DNA of 64,000 bases from Rufibacter hautae. GTDB lineage: Bacteria > Bacteroidota > Bacteroidia > Cytophagales > Hymenobacteraceae. Of this stretch, positions 18,962 to 27,440 are shown in pieces. The stretch covers positions 986,589 to 1,050,588 of the forward strand of contig NZ_VKKY01000001.1 of assembly GCF_008271695.1 (NCBI RefSeq), written 5' to 3'. Position 1 is the stretch's first letter. Each line of letters begins with the position of its first letter. Under the pieces are notes generated by a model that had not been told where the DNA came from, did no database searches, and worked only from the letters and a program-made list of their open reading frames with translations. The position numbers and the translations under genes are program-made.

Positions 18962-20380
18962 ATGCGCTTGAAATCATTTAAATCACTAGGTAAACTTTTC
19001 ATGGGTATGCTGCTGGCGGCCGGCTCCACCTCGGCGGGCGCCGTCTCGCTGCCGGCCATTATCGGCAACCACATGGTGCTGCAACGCAACGCCGAGGTCA
19101 CCATCTGGGGCTGGGGCAAAACCGGCGAGGAAATCACCGTCACCGGCAGTTGGGACAACAAACCCGTGAAAGTCAAAACCAATAACCTGGCCCAATGGTC
19201 GGTGAAACTGCAGACCTCCGGTGTGAGCGGTCCCCAAACCTTAACGGTGAAAGGCTACAACACCATTGTGCTGGAAGACGTGCTGCTGGGCGAGGTCTGG
19301 CTGTGCTCAGGCCAGTCTAACATGGAATGGAGCGCCAACGCCGGCATAGACAACGCCGAGAAACACGTGGCGGAGGCCAACTACCCGTCCATCCGTTTCT
19401 TCCAGGTAGGCCACCGCACCGCCGATGCTCCCCAGCTGGATGTGCAGGGCCAATGGGTGGTATGCACCCCCGAAACCATGAAACACTTCAGCGCCATTGG
19501 GTACTTCTTTGGGCGCGAGGTCCACCAGAACCTGAAAGTGCCCGTGGGTTTGATCAACAGCAGCTGGGGCGGCACACCCGCCGAGGTCTGGCTGAGCGCC
19601 AACGCCATCTCGGCGAACCCCGTGCTAGCCGATGCCGCCGCCAAACGCAAAGAGGTGGAATGGGGCCCAGTGCAGTCGGCCAAAGCCTACAACGCCATGA
19701 TCGCGCCGCTCATCCCCTTCCGCCTGGCCGGGGCCCTCTGGTACCAGGGCGAGTCTAACACTGATGCACCCGAGGTCTACGCCCAGATGCTGCCCGCCCT
19801 GATCCGGAACTGGCGCACCGAATGGAAAAACGAGTTCCCGTTTTACTTTGTGCAGCTCGCGCCTTACAAATACGGCGGCGCCGAGGAATGGCCTCGTTTA
19901 GCCGAAGCCCAGCTGAAAACCCTGAGCGTGCCCAACACCGGCATGGCCGTGATCCATGACGTGGGCAACGTAGACGATATCCACCCCAGAAACAAGCTGC
20001 CCGTGGGCCAACGCTTGGCCAGCCTGGCCTTGAATAAAACCTACGGCCAAAAAGACGTGCCTGCCTCCGGCCCCATCTACCGCGAGATGAAAAAGGAAGG
20101 CAACAAAATCCGCCTCTACTTTGACAACGCCGAGCAGGGCCTGGTAGCCAAAGGCAAAGAACTCACCCAATTTGAGATCGCCGGCGAAGACCAGGCCTTT
20201 GTTCCTGCCCAAGCCAAAATCGATGGCAAAACGGTGGTGGTAAGCGCCAAAGGCGTAAAGAACCCAACGGCCGTCCGGCTGGGCTGGAGCAACGCGGCCA
20301 ACCCTAACCTCTTCAACAAAGCGGGCCTGCCTGCCTCCGGTTTCAGAACCGATAACTGGACGAAGAAACCTAACCTATAG
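18962..20380 (+). CDS. Sialate O-acetylesterase (SASA) family carbohydrate esterase
   Basis: A 472-residue SGNH-fold esterase with signal peptide (about 1-24). The nucleophile is Ser119 in CSGQSNMEW; WYQGESNT and the C-terminal Asp/His pair in DVGNVDDIHP complete the family pattern. Family members are annotated as sialate esterases, but many lie in plant-polysaccharide loci. Among mannanases, removal of acetyl groups from acetylated glucomannan is the likelier role (inference). It is 581 residues of DNA away from no other esterase and is followed by a MITE-like repeat before GH5. Confidence 0.88.
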   Translation: MRLKSFKSLGKLFMGMLLAAGSTSAGAVSLPAIIGNHMVLQRNAEVTIWGWGKTGEEITVTGSWDNKPVKVKTNNLAQWSVKLQTSGVSGPQTLTVKGYNTIVLEDVLLGEVWLCSGQSNMEWSANAGIDNAEKHVAEANYPSIRFFQVGHRTADAPQLDVQGQWVVCTPETMKHFSAIGYFFGREVHQNLKVPVGLINSSWGGTPAEVWLSANAISANPVLADAAAKRKEVEWGPVQSAKAYNAMIAPLIPFRLAGALWYQGESNTDAPEVYAQMLPALIRNWRTEWKNEFPFYFVQLAPYKYGGAEEWPRLAEAQLKTLSVPNTGMAVIHDVGNVDDIHPRNKLPVGQRLASLALNKTYGQKDVPASGPIYREMKKEGNKIRLYFDNAEQGLVAKGKELTQFEIAGEDQAFVPAQAKIDGKTVVVSAKGVKNPTAVRLGWSNAANPNLFNKAGLPASGFRTDNWTKKPNL

Positions 20381-20400
20381 TTGGTTTTTGGCCGATCTTA

Positions 20401-20435
20401 GTTTTTGTGCTGAATTTTAGAAAACGGCCTTATAA
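20401..20435. repeat. Palindromic intergenic repeat, copy 10
   Basis: Weak copy: left half GTGCTGAATTTT, right half GAAAACGGCCTTATAAC, 20 bases after the esterase stop. Confidence 0.5.
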
Positions 20436-20456
20436 CACCATTATCCTTTCCTCTCT

Positions 20457-20548
20457 TTGTCATCTTGGAAAGATTTTTTGAGTGAACGGTAAAAGTGTTG
20501 TAGTAAATAATATTACCGTTCGCTCAAAAGCTCCTTTCAGGATGACAA
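20457..20548. repeat. MITE-like inverted-repeat element (92 bp)
   Basis: Two 36-bp arms (20457-20492 and 20513-20548) match at 30 of 36 positions as inverted repeats. The outer ends read TTGTCATC and GATGACAA, the inner ends GAACGGTAA and TTACCGTTC, separated by 20 bases. No open reading frame is inside. A related element is at 22005-22085. Confidence 0.75.
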
Positions 20549-20615
20549 AATGAAAGACTGCCTTTCTCTATACCTTGGTCTTTCCTTTAGTTGAGGATAA
20601 CCCACTTGAAACCAC

Positions 20616-21935
20616 ATGAAAAGAATCTATTTTCTGCTCGCGCTTCTGTGCACCGCCTTCACCCAGGTTCAGGCGCAGAAGGCTACTGATTTCGTGAAGC
20701 GTGAAGGCCAGATGTTCACCTTGGGCGGCAGGCCTTACTACTACATCGGCACCAATTACTGGTACGGCGCGCTGTTAGGTTCTACCGGTGAAGCCGGGAA
20801 CCGCGAGCGTTTACGAAAGGAACTCGACCTGCTCAAGAAAGCGGGTGTGACCAACCTGCGCGTTCTGGCCGGCGCCGAAGGACCGAACAACCAACCGTAC
20901 CGCGTGTCGCCGGGTTTGCAGCTATCGCCGGGGGTGTACAATGATACCCTGCTAGCCGGACTGGATTTTTTGCTCGCCGAGATGACCAAGCGCGACATGA
21001 AAGCGGTGCTGTACCTGAACAACGCCTGGGAATGGTCGGGTGGGTTTAGCCAATATGTAAACTGGAATACCAAGGTGCCAATTCCTTACGCCTTGGCCAA
21101 CAACAATGACTGGGCGAACTTCATGAAGTACTCGGGCCAGTTCCACCAATGCGACCCTTGTAAGCAGCAGTTCGCGGATCACGTGAAATTCATGCTGGGC
21201 CGCACCAATCAGTTCACCAAGAAGAAGTACACCGATGACCCCGTGATTATGGCCTGGCAGATTGCCAATGAGTCCCGTGCCTTTTCCATGGTCAATGTGC
21301 CGGCTTATGACCAATGGATTAAAAGCACCGCCGCGTTGATCAAATCCCTGGACAAAAACCACCTGGTGTCTACCGGCTCCGAAGGCTCCCACGGCTCTGA
21401 AGGCTCCATGGACGTGTTCAAGCAAGTGCACACCGATCCGAATATCGACTACTTTACCATGCACATCTGGCCGCGCAACTGGGGATGGTTGGACAACAAG
21501 AACCTGGCTGGCACCCTTGATGCTGCCATCACCAAAACCATGGAGTACATGGACCGCCACATCTCCTTCGCGCGCGAGCAGCAGAAGCCCATCGTGCTGG
21601 AGGAGTTCGGTCTGCAGCGGGATAACAACGAATTCAGCCCCTCGGCCAAAACTACGCACCGTGACCAGTACTACCAGCAGGTGTTTGAGCGCGTGCTCCA
21701 AAGCGCCCAGGCCAAAGACGCTCTGGCCGGGGCCAATTTCTGGGCCTTCAACGGCACGGCCCGTCCTAAACCCACCCGCCACTTTTGGAAACCTGGCGAT
21801 GACCTCATGGGCGACCCTCCCCAGGAAGAGCAAGGTCTCTACGGCGTCTTCGACACCGATTCTACCATGCCGCTGGTTGCCAAGTATAGCAAAGCGGTCA
21901 TGAAGGCAGGAAAGAAAGGAAAAGGCAGGAAGTAA
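20616..21935 (+). CDS. GH5 (subfamily 7-like) endo-beta-1,4-mannanase
   Basis: A 439-residue mannanase with signal peptide (about 1-20). Acid/base Glu219 is in QIANESRAF and nucleophile Glu330 in VLEEFGLQRD; the early motif YYIGTNYWYG and NNAWEWSGG resemble GH5_7 enzymes. It is the last gene of the mannan run and the third endo-mannanase, complementing the two GH26 enzymes. There is no lipobox or T9SS domain, so it is probably periplasmic. The lysine-rich tail (KKGKGRK) is unusual but short. Confidence 0.92.
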   Translation: MKRIYFLLALLCTAFTQVQAQKATDFVKREGQMFTLGGRPYYYIGTNYWYGALLGSTGEAGNRERLRKELDLLKKAGVTNLRVLAGAEGPNNQPYRVSPGLQLSPGVYNDTLLAGLDFLLAEMTKRDMKAVLYLNNAWEWSGGFSQYVNWNTKVPIPYALANNNDWANFMKYSGQFHQCDPCKQQFADHVKFMLGRTNQFTKKKYTDDPVIMAWQIANESRAFSMVNVPAYDQWIKSTAALIKSLDKNHLVSTGSEGSHGSEGSMDVFKQVHTDPNIDYFTMHIWPRNWGWLDNKNLAGTLDAAITKTMEYMDRHISFAREQQKPIVLEEFGLQRDNNEFSPSAKTTHRDQYYQQVFERVLQSAQAKDALAGANFWAFNGTARPKPTRHFWKPGDDLMGDPPQEEQGLYGVFDTDSTMPLVAKYSKAVMKAGKKGKGRK

Positions 21936-22004
21936 AGAGCGGGTGAAATTCTGCACCCAAGCTTTAGGTCACCTTTTCTTCGTCCTAAGATCTACCTTCC
22001 CAAA

Positions 22005-22085
22005 CTGTCACCCTGTAAGGATTTGGTTTGAAAATGCAATGGCCTTAAAGGTTACGCACTCGCTACCAGCCTCTTGCAGGGTGAC
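22005..22085. repeat. Second TGTCA(C/T)CCTG-type inverted-repeat element
   Basis: GTCACCCTGTAAGG at the left and CTTGCAGGGTGAC at the right are inverted copies (one mismatch over the outer 13 bases). The ends resemble those of the element at 20457-20548. Confidence 0.5.
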
Positions 22086-22132
22086 TTTGTTTTTAGAACT
22101 TGCCTGGGTTTAAGAACCTGAAGCACTCTCCA

Positions 22133-22167
22133 GTTCCAGCCTGGTTTCCTAGAAACAGGCCTGAAAC
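22133..22167. repeat. Palindromic intergenic repeat, copy 11
   Basis: CAGCCTGGTTTCC and GAAACAGGCCTGAAAC, just upstream of the chromate regulator gene. Confidence 0.65.
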
Positions 22168-22206
22168 GGAGACCATTTTCGCATATCTTTACCTACACCA
22201 CCCTCC

Positions 22207-22214
22207 TACCTTTG
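22207..22214 (+). promoter_or_regulatory. Candidate -7 element touching the ChrB-AraC start
   Basis: TACCTTTG fits TAnnTTTG exactly and ends six bases before ATG 22221, so transcription could begin at or next to the start codon (leaderless mRNA). No strong -33 element is visible. Confidence 0.35.
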
Positions 22215-22220
22215 CTACCC

Positions 22221-23066
22221 ATGAAATGGATTACCCGCGAGCGCCCCAAGATTGACCGGCTGGCCTGCCCGTGGCTGATCAGGCGGTTCATTGATGCCTC
22301 CGCGGAAATCATTTACGTGCCAGAAAATCAGGTGCTGGACAAGGCCAAGGAACTGGATGCCGTTCCGTTTGACATCCCCGGGGTGGAGTATTCACACTAT
22401 GAGGACCGGTGCACGTTTGACTATTTCCTGGAGAAGTACCGTCTTACTGAGCCTGCCTTGCAGACCATGGCCCTCATCGTGCGCGGCGCAGATACCGATG
22501 ACCACTCGCTGGCGGCGCAATCGGCGGGGCTGTGGGCGATCTCGCACGGCATGTCGTTCAACATTTCGGATGACCAGGAACTGCTGGAGAAAGCCATGGT
22601 GCTCTATGACGGGCTGTACAGTTGGGCCAAGCACCTGCAGAAGCAGAAGCATACCACCGAGCCCACGGAGCAGCTTTTCCTGCAGGTGTACCACAAATAC
22701 CTGCAGGAAAAGAAGGAGAACCAGCAGAAGGTCCCGGCCTGGGCGCTGCACCTGAAGGAGATCATCCAGGACCAGATAGACACCAACCTCGCGCTCAACC
22801 TGAAGGAAATTTCCGAGGCGCTGGATGTGCACCCCGCCTACGTGTCCAGGGTTTTCTCCAAATACTTTGACAACCTCTCTTTTGGCGAGTACATCCGGAA
22901 GCTACGCATAGAAAAGGCGCTGAGCCTGCTGCATACCTCGGGCTACTCCCTGGCCGAGGTGGCCTACCTCACCGGTTTCTCTGACCAAAGCCATTTCACC
23001 CGCATTTTCCGCCAGCACATGGGCCAGAGCCCCTCTGAGTACCGAAAAAATTTGCTCAAAAAGTAA
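22221..23066 (+). CDS. ChrB-domain / AraC-HTH fusion regulator
   Basis: A 281-residue protein. ATG 22221 is preferred to a TTG nine bases upstream because MKWITRERPKIDRLACPW is the usual start of the ChrB C-terminal domain. Residues about 1-170 match that chromate-resistance domain (also IVRGADTDDH). Residues about 185-280 form an AraC HTH pair (LNLKEISEALDVHPAYVSRVF and LAEVAYLTGFSDQSHFTRIF). Classical ChrB proteins activate chrA, but normally lack an AraC module. Since a ChrA transporter is 5.4 kb downstream on the same strand, I infer a chromate- or oxyanion-responsive activator. Function of the ChrB domain is not proven. Confidence 0.87.
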   Translation: MKWITRERPKIDRLACPWLIRRFIDASAEIIYVPENQVLDKAKELDAVPFDIPGVEYSHYEDRCTFDYFLEKYRLTEPALQTMALIVRGADTDDHSLAAQSAGLWAISHGMSFNISDDQELLEKAMVLYDGLYSWAKHLQKQKHTTEPTEQLFLQVYHKYLQEKKENQQKVPAWALHLKEIIQDQIDTNLALNLKEISEALDVHPAYVSRVFSKYFDNLSFGEYIRKLRIEKALSLLHTSGYSLAEVAYLTGFSDQSHFTRIFRQHMGQSPSEYRKNLLKK

Positions 23067-23582
23067 ATCAGGTTCCAAAGGTTACCTGTGTTCTAGCATG
23101 ATGCCAACGCACAGGGTAAACTTGCAGCTCCTTCCATCTCAATGGAAGCCAGGCTCCGGATGGTCGATGGTCAACCTTTAGGTAGCCTCGCAGATTACTA
23201 ATTGAACAAGAACCGCCAATAACTGACAATCTGCTTCACAATGGACTTTAAACCAGAAACCCTGGGCTCACCCTCTTTCGTCCACGTGCCAACTCCTGAG
23301 TTTCTAACAAACGTTCACCATTTACAAACTTGTAATACGCATAACAACCTGCAGATTTCTTGATACTTAGCCTAAGCCAGCACCCTGTTAAGTTATTTTA
23401 TATCATTGATTTTCAAAACGATACAAAAATAAACATGAAAATCTCCTGCTAAAATTTGCTGAAGCCGTAAAAAGCCATTCTATTTGTCTACTGATTCTAT
23501 AGGGATTAAGAGTATCAAAGAAGAGGAAGCACGCTGGAGCTTTAGGTCTTGCTTAGGAAATCTCTTTGGAGACAGGAAATCA
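23067..23582. other. Intergenic region before the tRNA-like gene
   Basis: A 516-bp stretch without a credible gene. It contains a small hairpin (CTTCCATCTCAATGGAAG near 23133-23150) and becomes AT-rich before the tRNA. No palindromic repeat copy or riboswitch was recognised. Confidence 0.4.
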
Positions 23583-23653
23583 GGTCGTGTGGCTGAGTGG
23601 CTAAGCAAAGACCCGCAAGGTTTTTTAGGACGGTTCGATTCCGTCCGTGACCG
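23583..23653 (+). tRNA. tRNA-Cys(GCA)-like gene, atypical
   Basis: The 71-base sequence folds as a full cloverleaf. The acceptor stem is GGTCGTG/CGTGACC (two wobble pairs). The D arm has a 3-bp stem and GG, the anticodon stem is AAGAC/GTTTT, the variable loop has 4 bases and the T arm is GACGG-TTCGATT-CCGTC. The anticodon at 23615-23617 is GCA (cysteine), and the D-arm layout is like Bacteroidota tRNA-Cys. Two bases are wrong for that: position 33 is C rather than the near-universal T, and discriminator base 73 is G rather than the T expected by CysRS. CCA is not encoded. It may be a diverged second copy or a pseudogene. Confidence 0.65.
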
Positions 23654-23708
23654 CAACCCTTGTTCTTTCCAGAGTGCGGCGCCGAAAGGTAAAGAGAGTT
23701 GAGCGCCG

Positions 23709-23747
23709 CGTTTTGGGGCTGTTTTATGAGAAAAGGATCTAAAACAG
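23709..23747. repeat. Palindromic intergenic repeat, copy 12
   Basis: CGTTTTGGGGCTGTTTT then GAAAAGGATCTAAAACAG; the ends pair better than the centre. Confidence 0.55.
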
Positions 23748-23772
23748 CCTGAAGGGGGAGTTTGGTAGGCAA

Positions 23773-23814
23773 GAGACAGCCCGGTCACGGTGCAAGGAAA
23801 AGCCGGGCTGTCTC
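23773..23814. terminator. Hairpin downstream of the tRNA-like gene
   Basis: GAGACAGCCCGG pairs perfectly with CCGGGCTGTCTC around an 18-base loop. No T-run follows, so termination is uncertain. Confidence 0.4.
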
Positions 23815-24130
23815 ACCTCCCTTCTAAAAAGAAGTGTGTCCCTCTGGTTTCCACCAAGAGCCTAGGCCAGACGCAACGGCAGCAGACAGGCATCCCCCAA
23901 TGCCTCTTCTGCTAAACCCGGCACCTCCACCACCCAGCTGGGATTGAGATCTGATTTACCCGGGAGCAACCCTCCCACTTACGCATTCACTTTTACCCTA
24001 TTGCCCCATGAAACCTGATGTTTTTACCAAAAGAATGAAGAAAAGCAGACCAAGTCCTTTTGCAGGCTTTGGTTGTTGTTGCCGCTAACTGCCTCCGCTC
24101 CCTTTCTCTTTAATTTTCAAAACATCAATC

Positions 24131-26998
24131 ATGAAATCAAAACTTTTACTTCTCCTTCATTTTCTATTCCTTCCACTTTTAGGCCTCTACGCGCAGGAAA
24201 CCAACTTTGTGGAAATCAACGGGCGGGTGACCGAACAGGGCACCAAAGACCCGATGCCCGGCGTGAGCGTGTACGTACGCGGCACCGTGACCGGAACTAC
24301 CACCAATGCCTCCGGGGACTTCAACCTCAAGACCAAACTGAAATTTCCGTTCAACCTGGTGATTTCCATGGTGGGGTACCAGCCGCAGGAATTTGAGATC
24401 ACCCAACCCGGCTCTCGCCTGGACATCGCGCTGGTGACGCAGACCTTATTAGGTAAGGAAGTGGTGGTAACGGCCTCCAGGGTGGAAGAAAGCATTCTTA
24501 AATCGCCGGTGGCCATTGAGAAACTAGACATCAGGGCCATCAAGGAAACAGCCGCACCCAGCTTCTATGAGGCGCTGGAGAACGTGAAAGGCGTGCAGAT
24601 GCTCACTTCCAGCCTCACGTTCAAGGTGCCTAACACCCGCGGGTTCAACGTGCCCAACAACTTCCGGTTCATGCAGCTGGTAGACGGCGTGGACATGCAG
24701 GCCGCTACCCTTGGTGTGCCGCTGGGGAATGCCATCGGGGCGACTGAGCTGGACATTGAGAGCGTGGAGATCACGCCCGGGGCAGCCTCGGCTTTGTACG
24801 GCATGAATGCCATCAACGGCATGGCCAACCTCACCACCAAAAGCCCTTTCCTGTACCAGGGACTGAGCGTCTACCAGAAAGTGGGGGTGAACCACGTGGA
24901 TGGCATTGACCGGGACCCCAGCATCCTCACCGAAACCGCCGTGCGGTATGCCAAGGCGTTCAATGACAAATTCGCTTTCAAAGTAAATTTCAGCACGCTC
25001 AAGGGCACCGACTGGGTAGCGAACGGCCTGGTAGACCAAAACCCGCAGAACCTGGCTACCGCCAACCCCAAATTCCCCGAGCTATCCGGCGAAAACAACC
25101 CCGCCCTTGACCAGTGGAGCCGCTACGGCGATGACCGCCAGGCCCGCCAGGCCATCAGCATCAATTACCAGGGCGTGAACCAGACCTTCAACGTGGCCAG
25201 AACCGGGTACCTGGAGAAAGACCTCATCTACCCATCGGTGCGGAACCTGAAGATAGACGGAAGTCTGTTTTACCGGCTGAACGAGAAACTGGAATTGTCT
25301 TACGGCTACCGCTACGGCGTGATGGACGGTATTTTCCAGCGCGGAAACAGGATTCAGCTAAAAGACGTCAAAGTCCAGAACCATAAACTGGAACTGAAGG
25401 GCACCGATCTTTTGGTGCGGGCTTATGTGCTGAAGGAAAACACAGGCAAATCTTATAACCTGAACCCTTTGGCCTACAGCCTTGACCTGAGCCATGCCAC
25501 CAACGCACAATGGGGTGGCGTTTTCAAAAACACCCTGCAAACCCAAGTAGACAACGGAGTGGATTTGGCCACGGCGATGAAAGCAGCCCGCGCCGCCGCA
25601 GATGCAGGCCGCGCCGAGCCCGGCACCCCGGAATTCGATGCCCTCAAAAACACCATCATCAACTCCAACAACTGGGACATCGCCTCGGTGGTACCAGGAG
25701 GAGCGCCCAACGGGGGTGCCGCCCTGTGGCAGTACAGCAACACCTACCACGCCGATTTCCAGTATAATCTGAGCAAATTCAAATGGGCCAACGTGTTGGT
25801 TGGCGCTGATTACCGCCGCTACGAGGTAATTCCCGATGGCAATACCTTTGTGGACCTTTCAAGACCCCTGGAAACCAGAACCGTGGCAGGCGCCAACGGA
25901 TCTTTCGGGGAGAACCAGTATTACACCAAATATGGCGGCTTTGTGCAGGCCAGCAAATTGTTTCTGAAGGACCGATTGAAGTTCACGGTGTCTGCCCGCC
26001 TTGACAACAACCCGGAGTTTAGTCCTAAGTTCAACCCCCGTATCGCGGCCGTGTACACCGCCGCGGAGAAGCATAACTTCAGGGCCTCCTTCCAGAATGG
26101 CTACCGGTTCCCGGCCTTGTTTGAGGCATTGTCCTTCCTGAACAACGCCAGCGTTCGCCGGGTAGGCGGTCTGGCCAGGGTAAATGAAGGCATCGGGTTT
26201 TTGGAGAATTCCTACACCTTGGCCTCCTATGACAAATTCACGGCGGCGGTGAATGCCGATGTTTCTGCCGGCCTGACCCGCAATGACGCCGCCCTGAAAA
26301 ACCGGGGTGTGCTGCAGGTGGCCAATCTTCCGGTCATGAAACCAGAGAGCATCAACTCCTTTGAGGTGGGGTACAAGAGTGTCTTGTTTGATAATACCCT
26401 CACCATAGATTTTGATGCCTACCATAACTCTTACAAAGGCTTTTTGGGCCAGGTAGAGGTGGCAGTGCCAAGCTCAGGTCCGGTTGGCTCAGATGCGGCG
26501 GTGCTGGACATGCTTACCCGGTCCAAGCAAAACCGTTACCGAGTGTATACCAACGCGAAAAACATCTACAACAGCTACGGATCGTCTTTGGGGTTGACCT
26601 ATATCTTCTACAAGAAATTCACCCTCTCGGGCAACGCGAACTACAACGCCTTGTCCAAGAACCCTACCCCGGATATCTTCCTGACCAGTTTCAACACGCC
26701 TAAATGGGTGACCAACGTTTCCATCAGCAACCGCGAGGTCTTCAAGAACATTGGCTTCAACGTGGTGTGGCGCTTCCAGGACGAGGTATATTGGGAAAGT
26801 ACGCTGGCCAACGGTCTGGTTCCGGCCTTCTCCACCATTGATGCCCAGGTAACCGCCAAACTCCCCACATGGAAGTCCTCGGTAAAACTGGGCGCCACGA
26901 ACCTGTTCAACAAACGCTATTACCAGTTTGCCGCCGGCCCTACCATAGGTGGCCTCTACTACGTGGCCTTGACCATAGACGGACTCCTGGCCAAGTAA
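24131..26998 (+). CDS. TonB-dependent outer-membrane receptor
   Basis: A 955-residue receptor with signal peptide (about 1-22), an N-terminal carboxypeptidase-regulatory-like domain (about 26-105), a plug domain (about 115-250, VVVTASRVEESILKSP) and a C-terminal beta-barrel finishing in an aromatic-poor strand (YYVALTIDGLLAK). It transports a ligand across the outer membrane using TonB energy. There is no SusD partner, so it is not a typical polysaccharide SusC. The next genes on the strand are DUF2490 and ChrA, and the ChrB-AraC fusion is upstream, so it may take up a metal or oxyanion compound (inference). The substrate is unknown. Confidence 0.9.
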   Translation: MKSKLLLLLHFLFLPLLGLYAQETNFVEINGRVTEQGTKDPMPGVSVYVRGTVTGTTTNASGDFNLKTKLKFPFNLVISMVGYQPQEFEITQPGSRLDIALVTQTLLGKEVVVTASRVEESILKSPVAIEKLDIRAIKETAAPSFYEALENVKGVQMLTSSLTFKVPNTRGFNVPNNFRFMQLVDGVDMQAATLGVPLGNAIGATELDIESVEITPGAASALYGMNAINGMANLTTKSPFLYQGLSVYQKVGVNHVDGIDRDPSILTETAVRYAKAFNDKFAFKVNFSTLKGTDWVANGLVDQNPQNLATANPKFPELSGENNPALDQWSRYGDDRQARQAISINYQGVNQTFNVARTGYLEKDLIYPSVRNLKIDGSLFYRLNEKLELSYGYRYGVMDGIFQRGNRIQLKDVKVQNHKLELKGTDLLVRAYVLKENTGKSYNLNPLAYSLDLSHATNAQWGGVFKNTLQTQVDNGVDLATAMKAARAAADAGRAEPGTPEFDALKNTIINSNNWDIASVVPGGAPNGGAALWQYSNTYHADFQYNLSKFKWANVLVGADYRRYEVIPDGNTFVDLSRPLETRTVAGANGSFGENQYYTKYGGFVQASKLFLKDRLKFTVSARLDNNPEFSPKFNPRIAAVYTAAEKHNFRASFQNGYRFPALFEALSFLNNASVRRVGGLARVNEGIGFLENSYTLASYDKFTAAVNADVSAGLTRNDAALKNRGVLQVANLPVMKPESINSFEVGYKSVLFDNTLTIDFDAYHNSYKGFLGQVEVAVPSSGPVGSDAAVLDMLTRSKQNRYRVYTNAKNIYNSYGSSLGLTYIFYKKFTLSGNANYNALSKNPTPDIFLTSFNTPKWVTNVSISNREVFKNIGFNVVWRFQDEVYWESTLANGLVPAFSTIDAQVTAKLPTWKSSVKLGATNLFNKRYYQFAAGPTIGGLYYVALTIDGLLAK

Positions 26999-27006
26999 TC
27001 AAAACC

Positions 27007-27038
27007 AGAAGCGGCAGGCCTAGTAACTTGCCGCTTCT
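27007..27038. terminator. Hairpin after the TonB receptor
   Basis: AGAAGCGGCA pairs with TGCCGCTTCT around a 12-base loop, eight bases after the receptor stop; followed by AGTTTA, a weak T-run. Confidence 0.55.
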
Positions 27039-27059
27039 AGTTTACATCCTCAGCCTTTT

Positions 27060-27097
27060 CGTTTAGAGCCTATTTTCCGGAAATCAGCCCAGAAACG
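27060..27097. repeat. Palindromic intergenic repeat, copy 13
   Basis: CGTTTAGAGCCTATTTTCC and GGAAATCAGCCCAGAAACG, an imperfect but complete copy. Confidence 0.65.
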
Positions 27098-27198
27098 ATG
27101 CTTTTTAGACAGCGGGTTTCCTCAGACTTTAACCAAATTCTTGCTGACAGGCTCTCTGGCTGATACAAAGCCAACCAAAGGAATAACGGACTAAATTA

Positions 27199-27384
27199 TC
27201 GTCCCCCTTTGAAGGGGGGTAGGGGGATGACAAGGCATTTGAAGAACCAGTTTGCTTTGGCTACAGAGCAAGCACTTCTATTACGCTCCTCAACCAAGGG
27301 CAACCACAAGGGATTGCCCCTACATTTCGGGAATGCCTGATCAGAAGTAGAAATCATCCCCCTACCCCCTTCAAAGGGGGACAT
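27199..27384. mobile_element. MITE-like element with CCCCCTTTGAAGGGGG-type inverted ends
   Basis: The arms at 27202-27230 and 27354-27381 are inverted copies, identical except for one extra G in the left arm. The 120-odd bases between them hold no credible gene but include an AGGGCA..CCACAAG..GCCCCTACA module (27297-27324), seen again at 36668-36695. A single arm copy is at 36124-36150. This fits a non-autonomous element needing a transposase in trans; no target-site duplication was identified. Confidence 0.65.
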
Positions 27385-27440
27385 CCGGGAATCGTCATCC
27401 ACAAGCCTTTGTCCTGAACTATTCAACATACACCTACCCT

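Larger units (their letters stand above)
23654..24130. other. Intergenic region between tRNA-like gene and TonB receptor
   Basis: A 477-bp gap holding one palindromic repeat (23709-23747) and a hairpin (23773-23814). The rest contains no gene; I checked for a cobalamin-type riboswitch ahead of the receptor and did not find its conserved core. Confidence 0.45.

Noticed and set aside
23583-23653. Reading the cloverleaf as tRNA-Ser or tRNA-Leu
   Set aside because: The variable loop has four bases, not a long arm; the D arm and anticodon GCA fit Cys better.
23773-24130. Possible cobalamin riboswitch before the TonB receptor
   Set aside because: GC-rich hairpins and GGTGCAAGG-like bases caught attention, but the conserved B12-box core is missing.
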